Source of the DNA: Salinimicrobium nanhaiense
GTDB lineage: Bacteria > Bacteroidota > Bacteroidia > Flavobacteriales > Flavobacteriaceae
Assembly: GCA_012038135.1 (NCBI GenBank)
Contig: JAAVJQ010000018.1
Location: forward strand, 1-52,850
Direction of reading: 5' to 3'
Length of the DNA stretch: 52,850 bases
Part shown: in pieces, positions 16,816 through 25,230 of the stretch
Layout: every line of letters begins with the position of its first letter
Position numbering within the stretch: the stretch's first letter is position 1
Notes under the pieces: model-generated
Databases searched by the model: none
The model's input: only the letters and a program-made list of their open reading frames with translations
Told to the model about the DNA's origin: nothing
Made by a program: the position numbers and the translations under genes

Positions 16816-17760
16816 TTAGATTTCTTCAGAATATTTTAAGGTTTTCGGAGGAGATACCTTTCCAAACAACTTTTCCTTCCAATTGGTCCAGCGGTAGGTT
16901 CTGGCCATCAAAAACAGAAAGATGGGGTAAACCACCAAAATTGGAAGCAGGATGTCAAGACCTGCGGTAGGTTCAGAAACATCTTTAAGAACAGAATTGG
17001 TTTCAAAGGCAGTCCAGTCGGCCGTGACAAGTAGTGCGCCTACCAGGTTGTTGCCGGCGTGGAAGCCCAGGGCCAGTTCCAAACCTTCATCCATGAGGGT
17101 CATAATTCCGAGCAGGAATCCGGTGCCTATATAATAGAACATAATTATGTAACCCAGCTTTTCTACTTCGGGATTAAAAATATGCATCCCTCCAAAGATC
17201 ACCGAGGTAATGACCAACGGCAGCCATTTATTACCGGCCAAAACTCCAATTCCCTGCATGAGATAACCTCTAAAAAGGTATTCTTCAAAACTAGTCTGTA
17301 AAGGCACCATGATCAAAGCAATGGCAGCAAGGATAAGAAATGGCACCATATCAAAATTCCACAGGTAATCCTGGGGTTGCAGGTTGTAGTCTATAATAGT
17401 GGTCACCACAGTAAAGACAGCAATAATACTGAAACCAAAAAAGAACCTGCCCCAATCTACCTTTTTACGAGTCGTGGTGGCATCCTTGATCTTCTGATTA
17501 TGCAAAAATCTTATCACGAATAACAGTGCAGCAAGGCCAACAGCAAAAGTGAGCAGTAAGAGAAAAAAATTGAGGTTGGAATCCAGCACCTTAAACATCT
17601 CTGCCTGGGTAAGGGTAAGGACTTCCGGGCCGGCTTCAAAGAATAGGGCCGCCATAAAGGGTATGGCACCAAACAATTGCCATCCAAGAAATATAATAAT
17701 AAGGCCGACCAAATATCGCCACCATTCTGTTCTTGCTTTAAATGCCTGTTGTATAAACAT
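16816..17760 (-). CDS. CPBP-family intramembrane glutamic endopeptidase
   Basis: A 314-residue integral membrane protein with about eight hydrophobic segments. CPBP/Abi catalytic motifs are present: the adjacent glutamates in FEEYLFRG (motif 1), the histidine in FGGMH (motif 2) and FHAGNN (motif 3). Such proteases cut transmembrane segments, and some act in prenyl-protein processing, bacteriocin immunity or membrane protein quality control. It sits 6 bp after menC and 57 bp before menE, inside the menaquinone run. The substrate is unknown, and I see no toxin or bacteriocin gene nearby. Confidence 0.9.
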   Translation of the reverse strand: MFIQQAFKARTEWWRYLVGLIIIFLGWQLFGAIPFMAALFFEAGPEVLTLTQAEMFKVLDSNLNFFLLLLTFAVGLAALLFVIRFLHNQKIKDATTTRKKVDWGRFFFGFSIIAVFTVVTTIIDYNLQPQDYLWNFDMVPFLILAAIALIMVPLQTSFEEYLFRGYLMQGIGVLAGNKWLPLVITSVIFGGMHIFNPEVEKLGYIIMFYYIGTGFLLGIMTLMDEGLELALGFHAGNNLVGALLVTADWTAFETNSVLKDVSEPTAGLDILLPILVVYPIFLFLMARTYRWTNWKEKLFGKVSPPKTLKYSEEI

Positions 17761-17766
17761 GTTCTT

Positions 17767-18801
17767 TTATAGATTAAAATTCCAGTCTTTGTTAGGGCGA
17801 TACCAAAGTTGTCCATTTTCCACCTCCAGAGGGGCTTCAAAATCGTTGGTATATAATCCGCCGGTGCCTAAACCTTGCGGCATTTCATTTTTAAGCATAA
17901 AAGTATGTTGTGCAATGGCGTTAAGTCCTACATTACTCTCCAGTGCACTTGTGATCCACCAGCCGGTATTTTGATCCTTTGCAAGTTTTATCCACTCTTC
18001 TGTTCCTTTAAAACCTCCAATGAGGCTGGGCTTAAAAATGAGAAATTGCGGCTGTATAATTTGTAGCAGTTTCTGCTTTTCTGTTACATGAGTTACGCCA
18101 ATTAGCTCTTCATCTAAAGCAATAGGTAAAGGCGTGTTATTACAGAGCACAGCCATCTCCTCCAGCTGTCCCTGTTTAATGGGTTGTTCTATACTGTGCA
18201 GCTCCAGCTCACTGAGGCGTTTCAGTTTTTCCATGGCTTCGGAAGCTTTAAAAGCCCCATTGGCATCAACCCTTATCTCTATTTCTTCGGAAGTAAATTC
18301 TTTCCTGATAAACTTCAGCAGGTCAATTTCAGTTTCAAAATCAATAGCTCCAATTTTCAGCTTAATACACTTGAAGCCCTGCTCGATCTTCTGAATGATC
18401 TGCTCTTTCATGAATTGCTCCTCCCCCATCCATACGAGTCCGTTGATTGGAATAGAAGCATTTCCGCGGGTAAATTCCGAAGGGAACAACAGGAAAGGAT
18501 CTTCAGCCTCCAAAGACCGAAACGCCATCTCTACACCAAACTGAATGCTTGGAAACTCCCGAAGCTCCTCCCAAAGTTTCTCCTCTCCTAAATGTATGTT
18601 TTTACAGACCCATTTCAATTTTTCCTCATAGCCGGGGCGGTCATCATAGCTAAGGCTGCGAAGGATCCCGCATTCCCCGATCCCTTTTTTTCCATTTTCT
18701 TCGAGGATGAGAAACCAGGTCTCCTTTTGCGTAAGAACGCCCCGCGAAGTTCCACTGGGGCGCTTAAAATTCAGAATATATTTTTGATAGTTTGCCTGCA
18801 C
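17767..18801 (-). CDS. menC: o-Succinylbenzoate synthase (enolase superfamily)
   Basis: Dehydrates SHCHC to o-succinylbenzoate in menaquinone synthesis. The enolase-superfamily catalytic set is complete: IKLKIG (KxK), the metal ligands in RVDANG, IEQPI and DEELIG, and the second base lysine in IFKPSLIGG. No ATG is available at the amino terminus. TTG at 18810 or GTG at 18801 must be used. GTG at 18801 gives 344 residues starting M-Q-A-N-Y-Q-K-Y, the usual spacing before the FKRPSGTSRG segment, and is preferred. It begins within 10 bp of the preceding hydrolase stop. Confidence 0.9.
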   Translation of the reverse strand: MQANYQKYILNFKRPSGTSRGVLTQKETWFLILEENGKKGIGECGILRSLSYDDRPGYEEKLKWVCKNIHLGEEKLWEELREFPSIQFGVEMAFRSLEAEDPFLLFPSEFTRGNASIPINGLVWMGEEQFMKEQIIQKIEQGFKCIKLKIGAIDFETEIDLLKFIRKEFTSEEIEIRVDANGAFKASEAMEKLKRLSELELHSIEQPIKQGQLEEMAVLCNNTPLPIALDEELIGVTHVTEKQKLLQIIQPQFLIFKPSLIGGFKGTEEWIKLAKDQNTGWWITSALESNVGLNAIAQHTFMLKNEMPQGLGTGGLYTNDFEAPLEVENGQLWYRPNKDWNFNL

Positions 18802-18810
18802 TTGCTGCAA

Positions 18811-19491
18811 TTAAAGTTCGATGCTTTCTCCTGGTTCCAGCAGCATAAGGTCTTTACCTTTCTCGTAAAATTTACGCTTTGCTTCTTCGTGATCGATCTC
18901 TATGTAGCCAAAAGTATCATAATGACAGCCCAGGATCTTGTCACATTCCACAAAATCACTGGCTAAAATCGCGTCATCTATCCCCATAGTAAAATTGTCT
19001 CCAATCGGTAAAATGGCAAGATCCAGCCTTGTATGCATAGGAATTAATTTCATATCCATGGTGAGAGCGGTATCTCCTGCGATGTAGATATTCTTATGCT
19101 CGCCTTCAATGACAAACCCTCCGGGTTGGCCGCCGTAGTTTCCGTCGGGAAAGGAACTGGTATGAATGGCGTTGACATATTTTACAGTTCCGAAGTCAAA
19201 GCTCCACTTCCCTCCATGGTTGAGCGGATGCACCTCCAAACCTTTATTTTCGTAGTGGGTGGTAATTTCAAAATTGCTGATGATCACGGCGCCCGTGCGT
19301 TTTGCGATGGCTTCGGCATCAAGGGTGTGATCCTGGTGTGCGTGCGTAAGCAGTATGTAATCTGCCTTAAGTTCTTCAATATTCACTTTATCCTTCACCT
19401 TCTCGTTTCCCGAAATGAAGGGGTCGACCAAAAGATGAATTCCTTTAACTTCAATAGAAAATGTACTGTGTCCGTAATGTGTTATTTTCAT
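18811..19491 (-). CDS. UPF0173-type metal-dependent hydrolase
   Basis: A 226-residue cytosolic metallo-beta-lactamase-fold protein of the UPF0173/UlaG-like family. It starts MKITHYGHS. Metal motifs are LTHAHQDHTLD, the N-H-G-G-K-W strand region, YIAGDTALTMDM and the final GCHYDTF. The frame runs to 19518, but MKITHYG at 19491 is the family's normal start. It lies between menA and menC, with its stop adjacent to the menC start, so it is part of that operon. The substrate is unknown. Its place in the pathway is an inference from position only. Confidence 0.9.
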   Translation of the reverse strand: MKITHYGHSTFSIEVKGIHLLVDPFISGNEKVKDKVNIEELKADYILLTHAHQDHTLDAEAIAKRTGAVIISNFEITTHYENKGLEVHPLNHGGKWSFDFGTVKYVNAIHTSSFPDGNYGGQPGGFVIEGEHKNIYIAGDTALTMDMKLIPMHTRLDLAILPIGDNFTMGIDDAILASDFVECDKILGCHYDTFGYIEIDHEEAKRKFYEKGKDLMLLEPGESIEL

Positions 19492-19562
19492 GATGTTAAG
19501 TTTTATAACAAAATACAAAATCCCTCCGAAATAAAGGGGCTACGAAATGCCCTTTTTGACTC

Positions 19563-20465
19563 CTATATAATTTGCCCCAGCCCGAACAACAGGGCGAGAA
19601 TAAAGGTTCCTATAGCAAGTTTTTTGAGTTCGGGGTCCAGCAATGCCGGGTTTTTATTTCCCATTACTCTTTTAAGGTGCATCAACAGGGGAAAAAAGGC
19701 AAACAGGAATAACAAGTCGTCTATACTTTCATAGGAAAAAGCCGAATACAGGATGATGCAGCTAAAAGCGCCCAGCAGCAGGAAATAATGGTATTGTTTG
19801 GCATTTTTGGCACCCATTTTCACCACCAGGGTATTCTTTCCTGCCCGGGCATCGGCAGCATGATCGCGCATATTGTTTAGGTTAAGAACTCCGGCACTAA
19901 GAAAGCCGACAGTTGCAGCCGGCAGCAACACCCGCCAGTCCCATTCCAAAGCATATAAAAAGTAGGAGCCATAAACCCCTACCAGGCCAAAAAAGATAAA
20001 TACAAAAACATCTCCAAGGCCGCGGTAACCATAAGCGGAATCACCCACGGTGTATTTCACTGCAGCCGCAATAGCAGCGATTCCCAGCAGCAGGAAGAGT
20101 ACTGCATAAAAAAGGCTACGCCCGCCAAAGGCGACGTAAATTAGGGCTACGGCAAGTAAAAAGGTAATAATTGCAGTGGCTATCATACCCCAGTACATTT
20201 CCTTGCGGGTCATTAATCCACTTTGCAAAGCGCGTTGAGGGCCCACGCGTTCTTCGTTGTCTGTACCTTTTACAAAATCCCCGTAATCATTAGCGAAATT
20301 GGAAAGCACCTGCAGCCCCAGAGTGGTAGCCAGGGCAAGAGAAAAGATCACCGCATTGAATTCGTCCTGTGCCACGGCAATAGCGCTGCCCACAAGAATT
20401 CCTGAAATTGATAGCGGAAGCGTTCGCAGCCTCGCCGCACTCACCCAGGTGTCAAAATTTGCCAT
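19563..20465 (-). CDS. menA: 1,4-Dihydroxy-2-naphthoate polyprenyltransferase
   Basis: Attaches the polyprenyl tail to 1,4-dihydroxy-2-naphthoate, giving demethylmenaquinone. The protein is an integral membrane UbiA-family member of 300 residues with eight to nine helices. Both Asp-rich motifs are visible: NDYGDFVKGTD and NMRDHAADARAGK. Its ATG overlaps the holA stop by 1 bp (TAATG), which couples the two translationally. Together with menC and menE downstream it gives three of the menaquinone steps. menF, menD, menB and the methyltransferase are not in this window. Confidence 0.94.
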   Translation of the reverse strand: MANFDTWVSAARLRTLPLSISGILVGSAIAVAQDEFNAVIFSLALATTLGLQVLSNFANDYGDFVKGTDNEERVGPQRALQSGLMTRKEMYWGMIATAIITFLLAVALIYVAFGGRSLFYAVLFLLLGIAAIAAAVKYTVGDSAYGYRGLGDVFVFIFFGLVGVYGSYFLYALEWDWRVLLPAATVGFLSAGVLNLNNMRDHAADARAGKNTLVVKMGAKNAKQYHYFLLLGAFSCIILYSAFSYESIDDLLFLFAFFPLLMHLKRVMGNKNPALLDPELKKLAIGTFILALLFGLGQII

Positions 20466-21469
20466 TATCGCATTATTTTTACCAGCAATTCCTTTAAAAG
20501 ATCTCCCTGCGGCACATTAGCGGCTCCTACTCCTTTCCCCTTCACATCGGCCTCCCGCAGGTATGAAATTATGCTGCTCACTTTTTTCATGTTGTAATTC
20601 TTAGCTGCCGTGACATAATCACTCACAAAATAGGGATTCACCTTAAGGACCTTCGCAACGTTTCCCTTGGATTGATCTGTAAGGGCATGGTATTGCTGCA
20701 GCTGAGAAAAGAAGCTAAAAAGCAGGGCAACGGTTACCACCATAGGGTTGTCTTTTTCATTTTGCGAAAAGTAGTTGATGATTCGATGTGCCTTTAAACT
20801 ATCCTTCATTCCAATTGCCTTGCGCAATTCGAAATTATTAAAGTCTTTGCTAATCCCGATATTCTCCTCAATAAGTTCGGGAGTGATAGTAGTTCCTTTT
20901 GGAGCTATAAGCTGAAGTTTTTGCAGCTCATTATCGATCTTCCCCAGGTCGTTCCCCAGGAATTCGAGCAGCATCTGAGCTGCTTTTGGAGAGATCTGGA
21001 AACCGCGGGTATGCATCTCACTCTGGATCCACTCCACCACCTGGTTATCATAAAGGCGTTTGTTTTCATAGATCACCCCGTTTTTCGAGATTGCCTTATG
21101 AAGTTTCTTCCTCTTGTCCAGCTTCTTGTACTTATAATTGAACACAAGTACGGTTGATGGCTGCGGATTTTCGGCATACCCGGTAAGTTGTTCAATGGTG
21201 CGGGAAAGGTCCTGAGCTTCCTTCACGATGATCACCTGTTTCTCGGCCATCATTGGGTAACGTTTGGCGTTCCCAATAATATCTTCTACAGTGACATCGC
21301 GGCCATACAACACCATTTGGTTAAAGCCTTTTTCATCCTCCCGCAGCACGTTGTCTTCAATAAAATCTGAGATCTTATCGATAAAATAGGGCTCTTCTCC
21401 CGTTAAAAAATAGATGGGTTTCACATCTCCTTTTTTAATGGCAGTCACTATACTTTTTACTTCATTCAT
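20465..21469 (-). CDS. holA: DNA polymerase III delta subunit (clamp loader)
   Basis: A 334-residue clamp-loader subunit that opens the beta sliding clamp. Seen are the N-terminal IYFLTGEEPYFID segment, a degenerate P-loop region (the subunit does not hydrolyse ATP), and the C-terminal helical collar with the conserved NPYFVSDYVTAAKNY region. The downstream menA start overlaps its stop. It is divergent from the HsdR-N domain gene, with starts 55 bp apart. Confidence 0.93.
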   Translation of the reverse strand: MNEVKSIVTAIKKGDVKPIYFLTGEEPYFIDKISDFIEDNVLREDEKGFNQMVLYGRDVTVEDIIGNAKRYPMMAEKQVIIVKEAQDLSRTIEQLTGYAENPQPSTVLVFNYKYKKLDKRKKLHKAISKNGVIYENKRLYDNQVVEWIQSEMHTRGFQISPKAAQMLLEFLGNDLGKIDNELQKLQLIAPKGTTITPELIEENIGISKDFNNFELRKAIGMKDSLKAHRIINYFSQNEKDNPMVVTVALLFSFFSQLQQYHALTDQSKGNVAKVLKVNPYFVSDYVTAAKNYNMKKVSSIISYLREADVKGKGVGAANVPQGDLLKELLVKIMR

Positions 21470-21513
21470 TTAGAGGCAGTTTTCCTGAAAGGCTTTTTTA
21501 GGAACTAATTCTT

Positions 21514-21521
21514 TACTTTTG
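21514..21521 (+). promoter_or_regulatory. -7 element 3 nt before the HsdR-N gene
   Basis: TACTTTTG matches TAnnTTTG exactly and ends 3 nt before the ATG at 21525. The implied transcript starts at or inside the start codon. The -33 region is not recognisable. Confidence 0.5.
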
Positions 21522-21524
21522 GGC

Positions 21525-21968
21525 ATGCATGAACTCAATTTCCCCCGGTACTCATTCAGGTTCAAAAATAGGGAAAATAAAATAGCGGTTTTTGATGAGC
21601 TGCGGAAAAAATTCGTTTTATTAACGCCCGAAGAATGGGTGCGGCAACATGTGGTACATTTTCTTCTGAAGGAGAAATCTTTTCCGAAAAGTCTGCTGAA
21701 TGTGGAAAAACAGCTGAAGGTGCATGACCTCATAAAAAGATATGATGTTTTAGCCTATAACCCCGACGGAAGCATTCACCTCGTGGTGGAATGCAAGGCA
21801 GCATCAATCCCAATAACTCAGGAAACCTTTGACCAGATCGCCAGGTACAATTTAGTGCTGCAGGCGACCTATCTTATGGTGACAAACGGGCTCCAGCATT
21901 ATTTTTGTCAGCTCGACTATAAAACCGAGCAGTACCACTTTCTCACAGATATTCCCGAATGGACCTAA
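21525..21968 (+). CDS. Solitary HsdR N-terminal-like nuclease-domain protein
   Basis: This 147-residue protein matches the N-terminal domain of type I restriction HsdR subunits (HSDR_N), but there is no helicase part and no hsdM or hsdS nearby. PD-(D/E)xK residues are in place: D74 in RYDVLAY and E89-C-K91 in VVECKAA. The upstream conserved helix has EEWVRQH. Residues after the core (FDQIARYN, MVTNGLQHYF) fit the family. The start at 21525 is chosen over a frame extension to 21519. From memory this stand-alone domain is common beside holA in Bacteroidetes. Its role is unknown. Confidence 0.88.
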   Translation: MHELNFPRYSFRFKNRENKIAVFDELRKKFVLLTPEEWVRQHVVHFLLKEKSFPKSLLNVEKQLKVHDLIKRYDVLAYNPDGSIHLVVECKAASIPITQETFDQIARYNLVLQATYLMVTNGLQHYFCQLDYKTEQYHFLTDIPEWT

Positions 21969-22038
21969 AAAATATCATTTTTGGCACCTTAGCTCCATGT
22001 GCCGGAATAATCCTTCAGTTTTCCCTTAATTTGCATTT

Positions 22039-23028
22039 GTGAAAGTCGCAGTAATCATATTGAACTGGAACGGAAAAGCTCTCCTGGAGCAGTTCCTGCC
22101 ATCAGTAGTCCGCAATACTCCCGAAGCTGACATTTATGTAGCCGACAATGCCTCGACAGATGATTCTGTTTCCTTTGTGCAACAGAATTTTCCGCAGGTG
22201 AAGATCATTCAGAATAAGGTCAACGGCGGATTTGCAAAAGGCTACAATGATGCGCTGCAAGAACTGGATGAAGACATTTTTGTGCTTTTGAACAGCGACG
22301 TAGAGGTCACGGAAAACTGGCTGCCGCCTCTGGTAATTCAATTCAAGGATCCCGCAGTTGCAGCAGCCCAGCCCAAGATCAAAGATTTCCGGAAAAAAGA
22401 ATTTTTTGAATATGCAGGGGCTGCCGGCGGATTCATTGATGCTCTTGGTTATCCCTACTGCCGCGGTCGCATTTTTGACGTCCTGGAGCAGGACCTGGGC
22501 CAATATGATGATACGATTGACATATTTTGGGCTACCGGGGCCTGTATGGCAATAAGAAGACCAGACTTTTTTGAAGCAGGAGGTTTTGATGAAGATTTCT
22601 TTGCACACCAGGAAGAGATTGATCTTTGCTGGCGGCTGTTCAACCTGGGAAAAAAGGTGAAAGCGGTAGGAACTTCAGAAGTATATCATTTGGGCGGAGG
22701 CACTCTAAACAGCATGCATCCTAAAAAGACCTTTTACAACTTTAGAAACAGCCTTTTCACCTTAATTAAAAATGCTCCCGCAAAAGGCCTTTTTTGGAAG
22801 ATCATTTCAAGAATGATTCTGGACGGGGTTGCAGGCATCCGACTGCTCCTGCTGCTGCAGCCTTACCACACCCTGGCCATACTAAAAGCCCACTTCAGCT
22901 TCTATATTTACCTTCAGAAAATGTGGAAGAAAAGAACGAATCCAATAAAAAATATTAGGTATTATAACATTAAATCTATTGTTTGGTCCTTTTATATTCA
23001 TAAAATTACGAATTATAAAAAGCTGTGA
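22039..23028 (+). CDS. Family 2 glycosyltransferase
   Basis: A 329-residue GT-A-fold enzyme of the WbbL/rhamnosyltransferase-like branch, likely adding a sugar to a cell-envelope glycan at the inner membrane. Seen are V-A-V-I-I-L-N-W-N-G, ADNASTDDS, NGGFAKGYN and the metal-binding NSDVEV (DxD-like). EIDLCWR follows later, with a hydrophobic C-terminal patch. There is no ATG at the amino terminus. A GTG at 22039 is the natural start, about 5 nt after a TAATTTG box. No sugar-pathway neighbours are present, so donor and acceptor are unknown. Confidence 0.9.
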   Translation: MKVAVIILNWNGKALLEQFLPSVVRNTPEADIYVADNASTDDSVSFVQQNFPQVKIIQNKVNGGFAKGYNDALQELDEDIFVLLNSDVEVTENWLPPLVIQFKDPAVAAAQPKIKDFRKKEFFEYAGAAGGFIDALGYPYCRGRIFDVLEQDLGQYDDTIDIFWATGACMAIRRPDFFEAGGFDEDFFAHQEEIDLCWRLFNLGKKVKAVGTSEVYHLGGGTLNSMHPKKTFYNFRNSLFTLIKNAPAKGLFWKIISRMILDGVAGIRLLLLLQPYHTLAILKAHFSFYIYLQKMWKKRTNPIKNIRYYNIKSIVWSFYIHKITNYKKL

Positions 23029-23077
23029 AAATTTATATATAAGTAGTAATTAAATTTCTCTAAGACTTCAGATTTTG

Positions 23078-23085
23078 TATTTTTG
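23078..23085 (+). promoter_or_regulatory. -7 element for the OmpA-like lipoprotein gene
   Basis: TATTTTTG is an exact TAnnTTTG match 34 nt before the ATG at 23120. TTC stands at the -33 position with a 19-nt spacer. The leader is A-rich, as usual for well-translated Bacteroidetes genes. Confidence 0.6.
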
Positions 23086-23119
23086 ACACGTTTAATATTT
23101 AATCACAACTATAAGAATT

Positions 23120-23953
23120 ATGAAAAAATTCATGCTTTTATCGGCAACCGCTGCCCTCCTTTTTTCTTCTTGTGTATCATCGAAGAAATATGCCGAGTTG
23201 GAAGCTCAACAAAAGGAGACTCAGGACAAGTTAAATACAGCTACAGTCAAGCTGAATTCATGTCTTGATGAAAAAGAAAGATTAAACCAGCAGATTGGCC
23301 AATTAAGCAATCAAAATACTGCTTTGTTGAACAATGTTGGAGATCTTGCTACTTTATCTAAAAAAGAAGCTGAAAACCTTGAACGTTCCCTTGAAAGCAT
23401 CAAGGAAAAAGATATGAAGATCCAGCGTATGCAGGATGCAATGAACAAGAAAGATTCTGTTACTCTTGCACTTGTTACCAGCCTTAAAGGAGTTCTTGGA
23501 AACATGAGTGACGAGGATATCCAGATCAATGTTGAGAAAGGTGTTGTTTACGTTTCTATTTCTGATAAACTTTTATTCGAAAGCGGAAAATATAACGTTA
23601 CTCAACGTGCAAAAGAAGTACTTGGAAAAGTTGCAACTGTAGTTAAGAACCGTCCGGATATCGAATTCATGGTAGAAGGTCATACAGATGATCAACCTAT
23701 TAGAAACGCAGTTCTTCAGGACAACTGGGATCTTTCTGTGAAGAGAGCTACTTCTGTAGTACGTGTACTTCAGGAAGACCACGGAGTTCAGCCACAAAGA
23801 ATGACTGCTGCAGGTAGAAGTTACTATGTTCCTATTGCCTCAAACGAAACTGCTGAAGGTAGAGCCAAGAACAGAAGAACACGTATCGTGATCCTTCCAA
23901 AACTTGACCAGTTCTACAATCTTATTGAAGAAGGTATGGAGTCTGCTAAATAA
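23120..23953 (+). CDS. OmpA/MotB-domain outer-membrane lipoprotein
   Basis: A 277-residue lipoprotein (lipobox LFSSC, mature Cys at residue 18). A long coiled coil (about 25-115) precedes a C-terminal OmpA domain expected to bind peptidoglycan. The domain core is MVEGHTDDQPI, NWDLSVKRATSVVRVL and GRAKNRRTRIVI, including the Asp and Arg that hold diaminopimelate. It likely links the outer membrane to the cell wall. Its codon choice looks even and A/T-rich, its promoter box is exact, and a perfect terminator follows, so it is probably an abundant protein. Confidence 0.92.
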   Translation: MKKFMLLSATAALLFSSCVSSKKYAELEAQQKETQDKLNTATVKLNSCLDEKERLNQQIGQLSNQNTALLNNVGDLATLSKKEAENLERSLESIKEKDMKIQRMQDAMNKKDSVTLALVTSLKGVLGNMSDEDIQINVEKGVVYVSISDKLLFESGKYNVTQRAKEVLGKVATVVKNRPDIEFMVEGHTDDQPIRNAVLQDNWDLSVKRATSVVRVLQEDHGVQPQRMTAAGRSYYVPIASNETAEGRAKNRRTRIVILPKLDQFYNLIEEGMESAK

Positions 23954-23974
23954 GCAATCATCTATATAAAATTT

Positions 23975-24000
23975 AAGCCCGGCAATTGCCGGGCTTTTTT
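23975..24000 (+). terminator. Intrinsic terminator after the OmpA lipoprotein gene
   Basis: AAGCCCGGCAA (23975-23985) is followed directly by TTGCCGGGCTT (23986-23996) and a T-run. It is a perfect 22-bp palindrome 21 bp after the stop. Confidence 0.95.
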
Positions 24001-24086
24001 ATGCTCAAGATTTCCTGTAGTCCATTTTCCCACAAGTTTAACATGTTAATTTTCAGTTAATTACAAAATCAAAAATAGAGTTCTTT

Positions 24087-24094
24087 TATCTTTA
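24087..24094 (+). promoter_or_regulatory. -7-like element for the HEXXH lipoprotein gene
   Basis: TATCTTTA (7 of 8 to TAnnTTTG) lies 29 nt before the ATG at 24124. It is the best promoter candidate in the gap. Confidence 0.4.
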
Positions 24095-24123
24095 CCGAAC
24101 CCTACTCATGTTAATCTACTAGA

Positions 24124-25230
24124 ATGGCTTTATCTATTAAACATCTGCTTCCGGTTTTAGGTATGGGAATGTTGCTCTCCTGTGAGCCCGAAGAATTACG
24201 TGAGGTATCTCAGGCGGAAAAAATTCCCACGACTTATATTACTTCCACCGTTAACACCCGGAAAAATCACCCGCAACAAAAAACTCCAAAGACCGAAAAT
24301 CTTCGGGATATACTCATGGAAGATGTTGTACCATCTGAATGCGGTGCCACCGAATTCTCTCAAGTGGTATGGGAGCATTTTACAGCATTGGCTTCAGATG
24401 ATCTTGCTGTGGAATATATGAGCCAGTACCTGTTTCTACAGGAGAATGCATTGCGTTTAAGAATAGGGACAGATCATTTTGGTCCCCATGGAGAATATAC
24501 TAACCACGTGGAAAGAATGATTCGTACCCTTGAAAGATTCTGGAATATGCCGAACGAAATAGAAGTCCTGGGGCAACACAATGAAACTCTGAATGACCGG
24601 GAAGCTCTTGTGGATATTATTTGGTATACCAAACAGGACCTGGAATCCCGGGAAGATGTTTTTCCTATTGTGGAAGAGATCCTTACCCGCAACAGGCTTT
24701 CTCCCATGCTTCCCAATTCACCATTTTTCGCTGCCGATGGCTATGCGAATTTCAATAATGAAATTGTCCTGGGAGACGGGCTTATTCAAATGTTTTCTGA
24801 AACAGGTTTGGAGCAGGAGATCGTGTGGACCGGGATCCTTTCTCATGAATGGTCACACCAGGTGCAGTTTGACAAGTTCTCAAGCTGGTATCCCACAGGT
24901 TACTTCGATTCAAAGGCAGAAGAGACCAGAACTATTGAATTAGAAGCCGATTTTTTTTCGGGGTATTTTATGACTCACAAAAGAGGTGCAACCTATAACT
25001 GGAAAAAGGCAGATGACTTTTTTGAGCTCTTCTATCAATCGGGAGATTGCAGTTTCGAGTTCGAACAACACCACGGAACGCCTTTACAGCGTAAAGCCGC
25101 AACTTATGAAGGTTATCTCCTGGCTGCATCTGCCCAGAAAAAAGGAAAGATACTTACTGCCGAAGAATTACATGAGATATTTATTACAGAGGTGCTCCCG
25201 ATGGTGGTCAATGAATTACAGTATCTCTAA
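24124..25230 (+). CDS. Lipoprotein with a YpfJ-like zinc-metallopeptidase site
   Basis: A 368-residue protein with a lipoprotein signal (LLSC, Cys at residue 20). The HEWSHQVQ motif gives H241-E242-x-x-H245. The next element, IELEADFFSGYF, supplies E272 or E274 as the likely third ligand. Then comes HGTPLQR, which parallels the HGTSEQR-type end of the neutral zinc metallopeptidase family (YpfJ/PF04228). That family assignment is from motif order, not from overall similarity. The protein is probably anchored in the outer membrane or periplasm. Its last 15 bp overlap the convergent Sua5-like gene. Confidence 0.75.
   Translation: MALSIKHLLPVLGMGMLLSCEPEELREVSQAEKIPTTYITSTVNTRKNHPQQKTPKTENLRDILMEDVVPSECGATEFSQVVWEHFTALASDDLAVEYMSQYLFLQENALRLRIGTDHFGPHGEYTNHVERMIRTLERFWNMPNEIEVLGQHNETLNDREALVDIIWYTKQDLESREDVFPIVEEILTRNRLSPMLPNSPFFAADGYANFNNEIVLGDGLIQMFSETGLEQEIVWTGILSHEWSHQVQFDKFSSWYPTGYFDSKAEETRTIELEADFFSGYFMTHKRGATYNWKKADDFFELFYQSGDCSFEFEQHHGTPLQRKAATYEGYLLAASAQKKGKILTAEELHEIFITEVLPMVVNELQYL

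Noticed and set aside
16816..17760. CPBP protease as bacteriocin immunity or abortive-infection protein
   Set aside because: No toxin, bacteriocin or phage gene nearby; it lies within a menaquinone operon.
21525..21968. Remnant of a type I restriction system
   Set aside because: No hsdM, hsdS or helicase remains are near; the single domain is complete with intact catalytic residues and its own promoter.
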